Part shown: positions 25,645 to 31,638 of the stretch, piece after piece | Layout: the number at the start of each line of letters is the position of its first letter | Position numbering within the stretch: the first letter of the stretch is position 1 | DNA from: Xanthobacteraceae bacterium | Lineage (GTDB): Bacteria; Pseudomonadota; Alphaproteobacteria; Rhizobiales; Xanthobacteraceae | Reading direction: 5' to 3' | Assembly: GCA_030037185.1 (NCBI GenBank) | Contig: JASHRR010001421.1 | Coordinates: 1-31,638, forward strand | Length of the DNA stretch: 31,638 bases | Notes under the pieces: generated by a model | What the model saw: the letters and a program-made list of their open reading frames with translations, nothing else | What the model was told of the DNA's origin: nothing | Databases searched by the model: none | Program-made: the position numbers and the translations under genes

Positions 25645-26526
25645 ATGGCGGTCACCGGTTCTCGTCGCGATGTGCTGCATTTCGGCTATGGTGCGGCGGC
25701 CGCGCTCGGCATTTCAGCCCTGGCCCCGGCCGGCGCGCTCGGTCCGGTGCGGGCGCTCGCGCAGGAAGCGCCGGCGGATTTCTTCTACCGCGAGGACTGG
25801 TTCGGCGAGCCTTGGCGCAAGCCCGAAACCGCCGTCCTGATCCACGGCAACGCTGAATCGAGCATCGTGTGGTACGCATGGATGCCGCGCACGGCGCAGC
25901 AATTCCGCGTCGTGCGCCCCGACCTGCCCGGGTTCGGTCGGTCGAAGATTCCCGCGGGTTTCGAGTGGTCGCTGCCCAGTCTTGCCGCCTTCGTGGCGCG
26001 CGTCCTTGATAAGGCGGGCGCTGACTCCGCTCACATCATCGGCGCCAAGGCCGGCGGCGCGATTGCGATGCAGTTTGCTGCTGATTACCCGGCTCGCACC
26101 CGCACGCTTTCGGTCGTTCACGTGCCGGCGGCGGTGACGAGCGACAGGGTTGCCGCTTCCGGAACCTCCTTTGCCTCGCAGCGCGCCCGGCTTGGCTCGG
26201 CCGCTTCGAAAGAGATGATCGATTATTGGGAGAACATGTTTGCGACGGCGCCGGAAATCCCGACAAAAGGTCTGCTCAACGCGGTTGCTAACTCGGATCT
26301 GGCAAGAGACGCCGTCCTGCAGCGCATCAAAGCGCCGACTCTGCTGATGACGGCCGACCGCGGCCAGTTGCAGTCGGTCGAGAAGGCGAGGCAGTATCAG
26401 ACGCTCATTGCCAATTCGCAGCTCGTCGTTCTGCGCAGCGACGGCTACCACATTGCCGCCTCGAATGCCGACGAGTGCGTCACCAACGTCCTCGCCTTCA
26501 TCAAGGAGGTAAAACACAGGGCTTAG
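25645..26526 (+). CDS. Tat-exported alpha/beta-hydrolase-fold protein with Lys at the nucleophile position
   Basis: A 293-residue protein. AGGAGG lies seven bases before ATG 25645; an in-frame ATG at 25522 would put the export signal inside the protein. The N-terminus SRRDVLHFGYGAAAALGISA carries a twin-arginine signal. The fold is clear: oxyanion strand AVLIHGNAESSIVWYAW (HGN at 67-69), FRVVRPDLPGFGRS, the elbow AHIIGAKAGGAIAMQFAADY, and the late segments APTLLMTADRG and LRSDGYHIAASNADECV with the His that usually completes the triad. The expected GxSxG reads GAKAG, so serine is replaced by lysine 135. It therefore either is a pseudo-enzyme or uses another mechanism. It heads a plus-strand group with CapA-like and PDLxGxW genes. 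Confidence 0.88.
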   Translation: MAVTGSRRDVLHFGYGAAAALGISALAPAGALGPVRALAQEAPADFFYREDWFGEPWRKPETAVLIHGNAESSIVWYAWMPRTAQQFRVVRPDLPGFGRSKIPAGFEWSLPSLAAFVARVLDKAGADSAHIIGAKAGGAIAMQFAADYPARTRTLSVVHVPAAVTSDRVAASGTSFASQRARLGSAASKEMIDYWENMFATAPEIPTKGLLNAVANSDLARDAVLQRIKAPTLLMTADRGQLQSVEKARQYQTLIANSQLVVLRSDGYHIAASNADECVTNVLAFIKEVKHRA

Positions 26527-26681
26527 CCGCTCGCTGCCATCAGGAACGCAGGGAATTAAGAGACTCCAAAAGCGTCCCCGGGAGCTGGGCGTTGCCTCAT
26601 CCCGGTTTAGGCCGCTCGCGCTTCTCCGGCGCCCGCGCCGGAGCGAAGTCGATATTGGAAATCCCGGTCAAGGAGCTTCCC

Positions 26682-28142
26682 ATGAGGAAAATCATATCTC
26701 GAAGCGATCTCACGAATCAGAAGCTCGCCGCCACAGCGTTAGTCGTGGCTGCTCTGGCACTGACATCTGCCCTCGCCAGAGGGCAGGGTGCGGCGCAAGG
26801 AGATGTTGCGCTGCCACTGACGCGGCGCGACGCGGCCAAGGAGCTGGCGATGAAAATCACAGAGCCCTTCACCTTCGCTGCGGTCGGGGACATCATCATC
26901 CGCCGCCCAGTGGGTCAGTTGGACGATGCGGGCTTTCAGGCGTTGACCACAGTGATGCGCGCGGCAGACTCGACTTACGCCAACATGGAAGGTCCGATTA
27001 TCGACGAGTCGGATCCGAACTACCACGGCCCGCCGGCGGGCGGCCCCAAGACGATCATTGAGGATCTGAAGGCGATGGGAATCCGAGTCATGACCACCGC
27101 GAACAACCACACCATGGATGGTGGTAGCGAGGGGATGTTCATGACCAACCGGCTGCTCGATGAGGCGAAAATCACGCATGCGGGCTCCGGGAGAGACCTG
27201 ACAGAGGCGCGACGGGCCCGGGTCGGGATTACTCCCAAAGGGACGGTCGGCGTGGTCGGCATGTACTCCATTGACCCAAGCTCCAACCCTGGGTGGACGC
27301 GCTACACCGACGCGCGGGACAAATGGCCCGGCCTCAATCCTCTTCACGTGATCCCCTACAACATCGTCACGGCCGAGCAAATGGCGTCTCTGCGCAAGAT
27401 CCGCGACGCCTCTTACGCTCATCGTTCCGAAGTGACTGTTCCCGTCGCCCCCTTGCCCGCCAAGGAGTCGCCGAACGAGCTGTCCCTATTCGGCAGCCGA
27501 TATAAGGTGGGCGAAAAGGTAGGAAGCCTGAGCTACGCGATCGACCGGAGAGATCTCGACGGGATCCTGCGGAGCATCCGCGTTGGCAAGCAGAACTCGG
27601 ACTTCATGGTGGTGGCGATCCACGCCCACCAGAATTCCTTCAGCTACCAGGCGTACAGCCACGACAACAGCACGCCGGACTTCCTGATCGAGCTCGCACA
27701 CAAGGCGATTGATAACGGCGCCGACATATTCGTCGGCCATGGCGTCCACACCTTGCGGGGGGTGGAAATCTACAAGGACAAACCGATCTTCTATGGCGTC
27801 GCGAGCTTCATCCAGCATGAAGGTCCGGCAATCGAGGTGACCGACCCCTCCCGCCAGCCCGAAGCGCAGCAGTCGCGCGAGCCGGACAACAAGGCAGTGC
27901 TGCTCACGACCAGCCGGTATGAGGGCGGCAAGCTCGTCGAGGTCCGTCTGTACCCTGTCGATTGCGGCATCAGTGGAACACGTCCCGTGTCGAAAGCGGG
28001 CGTCCCGATGACGCCGTCGCCGGAAGAGGCCCAGCGCATCCTCAAGCTCGTCCAGGATCTGTCCAAGCCATTCGGCACGACGATCTCCATCGAGGACAAT
28101 GTGGGTGTGATCCGCGTGGCGCAAACCGGAACGACGCAATGA
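26682..28142 (+). CDS. CapA-family exported metallophosphatase-fold protein
   Basis: A 486-residue protein. AAGGAG is seven bases before ATG 26682, and a signal peptide follows (KLAATALVVAALALTSALA, residues 14-32); the frame is open further upstream but overlaps the preceding gene. The CapA/calcineurin-like metal-site motifs are present: AVGDIII (D70), NMEGP (E103), TTANNHTMDGG (N141-H143, D146), AIHAHQNS, and IFVGHGVHTLRGVEIYKDKP (H353, H356). CapA (PgsA) proteins take part in poly-gamma-glutamate capsule formation, but single exported CapA-like proteins of soil bacteria are mostly uncharacterised, and no capB/C genes are here. An insertion-rich middle region (about residues 185-290) makes it longer than typical CapA domains. 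It follows the hydrolase-fold gene by 155 bases. Confidence 0.9.
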   Translation: MRKIISRSDLTNQKLAATALVVAALALTSALARGQGAAQGDVALPLTRRDAAKELAMKITEPFTFAAVGDIIIRRPVGQLDDAGFQALTTVMRAADSTYANMEGPIIDESDPNYHGPPAGGPKTIIEDLKAMGIRVMTTANNHTMDGGSEGMFMTNRLLDEAKITHAGSGRDLTEARRARVGITPKGTVGVVGMYSIDPSSNPGWTRYTDARDKWPGLNPLHVIPYNIVTAEQMASLRKIRDASYAHRSEVTVPVAPLPAKESPNELSLFGSRYKVGEKVGSLSYAIDRRDLDGILRSIRVGKQNSDFMVVAIHAHQNSFSYQAYSHDNSTPDFLIELAHKAIDNGADIFVGHGVHTLRGVEIYKDKPIFYGVASFIQHEGPAIEVTDPSRQPEAQQSREPDNKAVLLTTSRYEGGKLVEVRLYPVDCGISGTRPVSKAGVPMTPSPEEAQRILKLVQDLSKPFGTTISIEDNVGVIRVAQTGTTQ

Positions 28143-28154
28143 ACTACTTCATCT

Positions 28155-28170
28155 AGCCGCTTTCGCGGCT
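28155..28170 (+). other. Small GC-rich hairpin after the CapA-like gene
   Basis: AGCCGC and GCGGCT form a 6-bp stem with a TTTC loop, 12 bases after the stop codon. No T-run follows, so it is at best a weak terminator or RNA-stabilising element. Confidence 0.35.
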
Positions 28171-28437
28171 GTGGATGGAGTTTCGGGCCTCATGGCCCAG
28201 GCCGGTTCCCGCAAGAGAGCTCGTCCATCGGCCACTATCGAAAGGGCTGCGGCTTTATCTCGCGCCGCTGCGCACCTGCGGCCGTGTCGTTGGCCGTGAT
28301 ACTTTGAAGTCGGGAAGCTGATGCCAGCGATACGGGCGGTGACAAGGGAGAGCGATTTCGCAATCAGCTGGCTCCGCCGCAGCGTGAGCAGACGGCGCGT
28401 GCCTGCACAGGCGCCGAGACGCGCGAGGGTACTCGTC

Positions 28438-28467
28438 CTTATGGTTCCGAGCTTGCCATAAGCAAGC
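28438..28467 (+). repeat. Two overlapping, mutually exclusive hairpins
   Basis: CTTATGG (28438-28444) pairs with CCATAAG (28456-28462), while GCTTGC (28451-28456) pairs with GCAAGC (28462-28467) around a CATAA loop. Both cannot form together. It lies about 300 bases upstream of the PDLKGQW gene in an otherwise gene-free 600-base gap. Whether it is transcribed is unknown. Confidence 0.35.
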
Positions 28468-28763
28468 GAAAAAGGTGTAGCTTTGAATTGGAGGCTAAAA
28501 AGGGGGTGTGCCGAAGTCCTATCGCGTGGCGATCTCCCTGGGAAGAACATCGAGAGGGAGGCGAGCAAATCGTCTGCAGCAACCCAATGACAGGACGAAA
28601 TGTTGCGACGCCGCGGCTCTCAGCCTTGGGCAAGTGCGGACAGCCCGGCCCTTCCGGGGACACGGGTAGATCGTGTAGCTTCAATCGAGGAGTCGCCGAC
28701 AGGCCGAGGTTTTATTCGCCTTCCAAAAGCAGCAAGTCGCGCGGTGCGCAAAAGGAGAACCCC

Positions 28764-29639
28764 ATGCGTTTTCTCAACTCGATCGGTGCAACCGCGCTTG
28801 CGGCGGCGCTCATGATATCAATTGGCGCGGCCGCCGCTTTCGACGATTCGAAATATCCCGATCTGAAAGGCCAGTGGCGACGATTCGGTGCGGTACCGAA
28901 CACGTTCCGCTTCGGCCTCGCCTTCGATCCCCGCAAGCCTTTCCGCGCAGAGGAACCACCGCTGACGCCGGAATACCAGGCCATCTACGACGCGAACATT
29001 GACGATATGGAAAAAGGTGGCCAGGGCATCGACCCGACTTATAACTGCCTTTCTCCCGGCATGCCGCGCGTTATGGCTGGCTATTCGATCATGGAATTCG
29101 TGGTCACGCCGGAAACCACTTATATTCCGATGACACGCGACCATGACTTCATGCGCCATATTTACACGGACGGACGCGACTTTCCCGCCAATATGACGGT
29201 AGAACCGCGATTTCTGGGTTATTCCATCGGCAAATGGATCGATACGGACGGCGACGGCCGCTACGACACCCTTGAAGTCGAGACCCGCGGCATGAAAGGT
29301 CCCCGCGTCTTTGACGCCTCCGGTATCCCGTTGCATGAGGACAATGAGACCGTTGTTCAAGAGCGCATCTACCTGGACAACGCCGACAAGAACCTGCTTC
29401 ACGACGACATCACCACCATCGACCATGCATTGACCCGCCCATGGAGGGTCACAGAGACTTTCCGTCGCATCGTAAGCGATAAGCCGCTCTGGTTTGGCCA
29501 CGAGGTTTGCGGCGAAGGCAATGCTCATGTCGGCATCGGCAAGGAGATTTATTATCTTTCCGGTGACGGCCTGTTGATGCCCGCCATGAAAGACCAGCCA
29601 CCCCCCGATCTGCGATATTTCAAGAAGTACGACCGGTAA
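28764..29639 (+). CDS. Exported PDLxGxW-family protein
   Basis: A 291-residue protein. AAAGGAGAA precedes ATG 28764 by about six bases; the open frame continues upstream to 28488 without a start signal. Residues 1-25 are a signal peptide (FLNSIGATALAAALMISIGA). The mature chain opens with YPDLKGQWRRFG (31-42), continues with YNCLSPGMPRVMAGYSIMEF, PEPTTYIP-like VTPETTYIPMTRDHDFMRHI, FLGYSIGKWIDTDGDGRYDT, the block LTRPWRVTETFRRI, and the closing WFGHEVCGEGNAHVG. The pattern PDLxGxW ... W-D-G-D-x-L/Y-V-E-T ... LTRPW ... C-x-E-G-N is shared, at lower similarity, with the N-terminal domain of the FGE-fusion protein (18007-19932). Family function is unknown; periplasmic or secreted location is inferred. 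Confidence 0.85.
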   Translation: MRFLNSIGATALAAALMISIGAAAAFDDSKYPDLKGQWRRFGAVPNTFRFGLAFDPRKPFRAEEPPLTPEYQAIYDANIDDMEKGGQGIDPTYNCLSPGMPRVMAGYSIMEFVVTPETTYIPMTRDHDFMRHIYTDGRDFPANMTVEPRFLGYSIGKWIDTDGDGRYDTLEVETRGMKGPRVFDASGIPLHEDNETVVQERIYLDNADKNLLHDDITTIDHALTRPWRVTETFRRIVSDKPLWFGHEVCGEGNAHVGIGKEIYYLSGDGLLMPAMKDQPPPDLRYFKKYDR

Positions 29640-29659
29640 GGTATCGTCAGACAAAAGGC

Positions 29660-29682
29660 CACACGCATGCTTGTTGCGTGTG
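29660..29682 (+). terminator. Hairpin after the PDLKGQW gene
   Basis: A perfect 8-bp stem CACACGCA / TGCGTGTG with a 7-base loop lies 20 bases downstream of the stop codon. There is no T-run after it, so termination would be inefficient or factor-dependent. Confidence 0.45.
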
Positions 29683-29930
29683 AGCACGCGCTTTGCGCAT
29701 CGGGTCGCGGGCTGCCTTCCCGACTGCGTTGGCGCCGCGACCGGTGTACTCATATAGCAGACGCGTTGCTGCGACGCGCAGGTCTGCGGCCTTGGGCGAT
29801 AGATCGGGATAGGGGGGAGCCTCGCGGCCCCACCCCTCCCACAGCTTACGGCGCCGTATACGGCGGTTCGAGAAGCGGTGGGCATCCGAGTGACCAATGC
29901 TGATTCGAATTCTCTAGCCGCCGAAGGGGC

Positions 29931-30239
29931 TTATCCTCGGCTTGAACGCCCGACAAGCTTCGCCAGCAATCGACCGAGTCGCGGTGCTGATTTCAGCGCC
30001 TTGCGCAAGTTTGCGATGTCCTTCTCGTCGATGATAAGTGGCGAGCGTTGGAAACGGCCGTGATGGTCGTAATAGCAAAAGCGGATTTCGCGCCTGCCTG
30101 CCGCAGATCCTTCGGTGAACTTCAGGAGCTGAATCGCGGGCTGGTGATAGGTCGAGCCAACGCGAACTTCTTCTTCAATGATACCGCCGCCCCAATGAAG
30201 AGAGAAACTCCGGGCCGGTCTCGGTGTCTGCTTGGCCAT
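29931..30239 (-). CDS. Small conserved-looking cytoplasmic protein, function unknown
   Basis: A 102-residue protein from ATG 30239, with a purine-rich AAGAGCGAGG just upstream; the frame is open to 30344 but the added part has no protein-like character. The sequence has a beta-rich first half (FSLHWGGGIIEEEVRVGSTY, HQPAIQLLKFTEGS, REIRFCYYDHHGRFQRSPLI) and ends in a basic helical part (EKDIANLRKALKSAPRLGRL, LAKLVG). The alternating hydrophobic strands and the composition are natural, and similar small proteins are found in Bradyrhizobium, but I know no function. No signal peptide or membrane segment. No co-directional neighbours within the window. Confidence 0.65.
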   Translation of the reverse strand: MAKQTPRPARSFSLHWGGGIIEEEVRVGSTYHQPAIQLLKFTEGSAAGRREIRFCYYDHHGRFQRSPLIIDEKDIANLRKALKSAPRLGRLLAKLVGRSSRG

Positions 30240-31010
30240 GCCTCGCTCTTTTGCTGATAAGCAACGGGGCCTTGCCGCGTACGAGGGCCGTACCGCACAA
30301 TCGCCATAGAACGTATATAGCATACGCGCTTCGAATGGCGCCATAAATCTGAGCCCGACTCACCGTGTCTTGTGCACCGCTGGTGGCTCGGCATTTCCCA
30401 GCAGGTGCGGCCCAACCCCCCGCCCTCTGTAAAGCTCGTGGTCGCCACAAATCAGGACCAGCGTTATGGTCAGCTCGCTGCCGAAATATTTAATGAGGAT
30501 GACTTCGGCGAAGCCGAACGCGAACGTCGATAGATCATCGGCGATAGGCGCAATATTCCCAAGAGTTTGCGGTGCGCCTCATTCACGTCGGTTTCGCCCA
30601 TCGCGTTCGCAATCCCATGAGCGAGCAAGAAATCGGAAACAAGGAAGAACGCGTTGAGGCAACGCCTGCAGCGCCGGCGCCGAAGCGCGAGGTCGACCAG
30701 TTCGAAACACGACCCCACTATCCGTGGCCCGTGAAGCACCGCAGTCCGCACAGCCAGCGCCGCAACCTGGGAGTCAGTCAGTGTTTTGCATGCGTCGTCA
30801 CCGAGCCGGCATGCAGCAATACCCCACAGCGGCCGAAAAACTGCCGTTCTAACGGCTATCAAACAGCTTGAGCGCTGGCCATTCAACGCGCTGCCGTGCG
30901 CGGAGCGGCTCCCGACCTCCCCGCGTCATTGCGGCAAACGGCGTGTCCTGACCGACTTACCTGTTGCCGCTGATTGGCACTGGACGATAAAATCGCAACG
31001 GTAATTAAGG
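30240..31010. other. Gene-poor stretch
   Basis: About 770 bases with only short frames. Two pieces look slightly protein-like (plus strand 30440-30533 ending LAAEIFNEDDFGEAERERR, and 30617-30871 starting MSEQEIGNKEERVEATPAAP) but neither has an SD or a recognisable family. They may be relics. Confidence 0.35.
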
Positions 31011-31020
31011 GAGGTAACGA

Positions 31021-31638
31021 ATGAACAGAAAAGTCGTTGTTTGCGCCGTCGCAGTCGCGCTTCTGGGGTCGGCCGCCTTGTTCGCACAGGCCCAGCAAGG
31101 CCCGGTGCCCCTGCCCACCTGTGAATCGTGTGGCGTCAGCTTCTTTGTTGCCGACAATCCGACAGGTTCGGGCAATATTGGCGGCCTCGCCGGCGCTGAC
31201 CAGATTTGCCAGAACGCCGCGCAGGCTCTGGGCGGGCGGGATGCGGGTCGCACATGGCGCGCGTATCTGAGCCAGGAGCAGAAAGGCGCCACACCGCGCG
31301 TCAATGCCCGCGATCGCATCGGCCCCGGGCCCTGGTACAACGTCAAGCACCAGCTGATGGCGAGCAACCTTGCCGATCTGCAGGGCGACCAGCAGCGGGA
31401 CCGCAACAACATCCGGCGCGAGACCGTGCTGGACATCAAGGGCGAGGTTATTCCTGGCAACCAGCACGACATTCACCGGTTCGGACCCCGACGGCCGGGC
31501 GTTCATCGACGGCTACGATCACACCTGCAACAACTGGACGTCGGACGCCATGACTTATCCGCAGGCAAACCCGAATGTGCCGGCGGACCGCGCCCGCGCG
31601 ATGCTCGGCCACTCGGACCGCGGCGGTCAGAATACGTC
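31021..31638 (+). pseudogene. Exported lectin-like/endostatin-fold-like protein, frameshifted and cut by window edge
   Basis: A strong SD (GGGAGGT, 5-6 bases before ATG 31021) precedes a signal peptide (KVVVCAVAVALLGSAALFA). The mature part reads CESCGVSFFVADNPTGSG, NIGGLAGADQICQNAAQALG, TWRAYLSQEQKG, VNARDRIGPGPWYN and ending KGEVIPGNQHDI in the first frame. At about 31471 the family sequence continues one frame on: TGSDPDGRAFIDGYDHTCNN, WTSDAMTYPQANPNVPADRA and AMLGHSDRGGQN, up to the right edge. The whole matches exported proteins often labelled lectin in soil Proteobacteria (conserved GLAGADxxCQ, VNARDRIG, NQHDILTGSDxxG, CNNWTS). A two-base loss or one-base gain disrupts the gene, unless it is an error in the sequence. 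Function of the family is unclear. Confidence 0.7.

Noticed and set aside
29895..29925. TTCGAAT sequence resembling a tRNA T-loop, considered as a tRNA 3' end or attachment site
   Set aside because: No acceptor stem, no other tRNA elements and no integrase gene nearby.
30440..30533. Plus-strand tail reading LAAEIFNEDDFGEAERERR
   Set aside because: Natural-looking but too short, with no identifiable start or family; kept only as a note on the gene-poor region.
30617..30871. Small plus-strand frame starting MSEQEIGNKEERVEATPAAP
   Set aside because: No SD, the second half becomes Cys-rich and unnatural; may be a relic but cannot be supported.

Overview
The window looks like a piece of an alphaproteobacterial chromosome, most likely from the Bradyrhizobium/Afipia/Rhodopseudomonas side of the Rhizobiales. 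The reasons are the high GC content, an EcfG-type (ECF15-like) sigma domain, relics of soxCD, a VOC-ArsR-AHSA1 operon, and many small exported proteins. This placement is inference from gene content; no rRNA, tRNA, CRISPR array, replication origin or intact mobile element was seen. Intact genes alternate with long gene-poor stretches and an unusual number of decayed genes, which suggests an accessory or eroding region.

Layout. 1-2.5 kb (minus strand): the 5' part of an exported PDLxGxW-family protein, a possible relic of a second family member, and a compact VOC-ArsR-AHSA1 operon with an AT-rich promoter. 3.0-4.0 kb (plus): frameshifted remnants of sulfite/sulfur dehydrogenase genes (soxC- and soxD-like); the heme motif of the cytochrome has lost its first cysteine. 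4.1-8.5 kb (plus): an intact RND efflux pair (periplasmic adaptor and inner-membrane pump, overlapping by ATGA). 9.2-10.2 kb (minus): two small exported basic proteins. 10.7-12.8 kb (minus): an exported DUF4344-type HELGH metallopeptidase followed by a patatin-like phospholipase. 13.4-13.9 kb: a decayed AraC-type regulator. 14.1-15.5 kb (plus): a sigma-like HTH protein overlapping a gene that fuses an unrelated ~100-residue domain to an EcfG-like ECF sigma factor. 15.6-17.7 kb: a gene graveyard holding a Sel1-type protein, an SDR joined to a serine-hydrolase tail, and an ABC ATPase, all broken. 18.0-19.9 kb (minus): a fusion of a PDLxGxW domain with an FGE/SUMF1-like domain that lacks the catalytic cysteines.

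20-22 kb is mostly non-coding or decayed, with a possible IS5-type transposase scrap. From 22 to 29.6 kb lies a run of exported proteins: a CnaB-like/cytochrome c/Vgb-like propeller protein with a strong terminator, a GlcG/HbpS-like protein on the opposite strand, a Tat-exported alpha/beta-hydrolase-fold protein whose nucleophile position is lysine, a CapA-like metallophosphatase, and another PDLxGxW-family protein. The window ends with a small conserved-looking protein (minus) and a frameshifted exported lectin-like gene running off the right edge.

How it may work together. The RND pump and the VOC-ArsR-AHSA1 operon are ordinary stress or detoxification modules. The best candidates for undescribed biology are the domain-fused EcfG-like sigma factor with its sigma-like partner, and the set of exported proteins around the PDLxGxW family (three clear members, one of them fused to an FGE-like domain, next to a heme/propeller protein and a Ser-to-Lys hydrolase-fold protein). 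A shared periplasmic function is an inference from co-location only.
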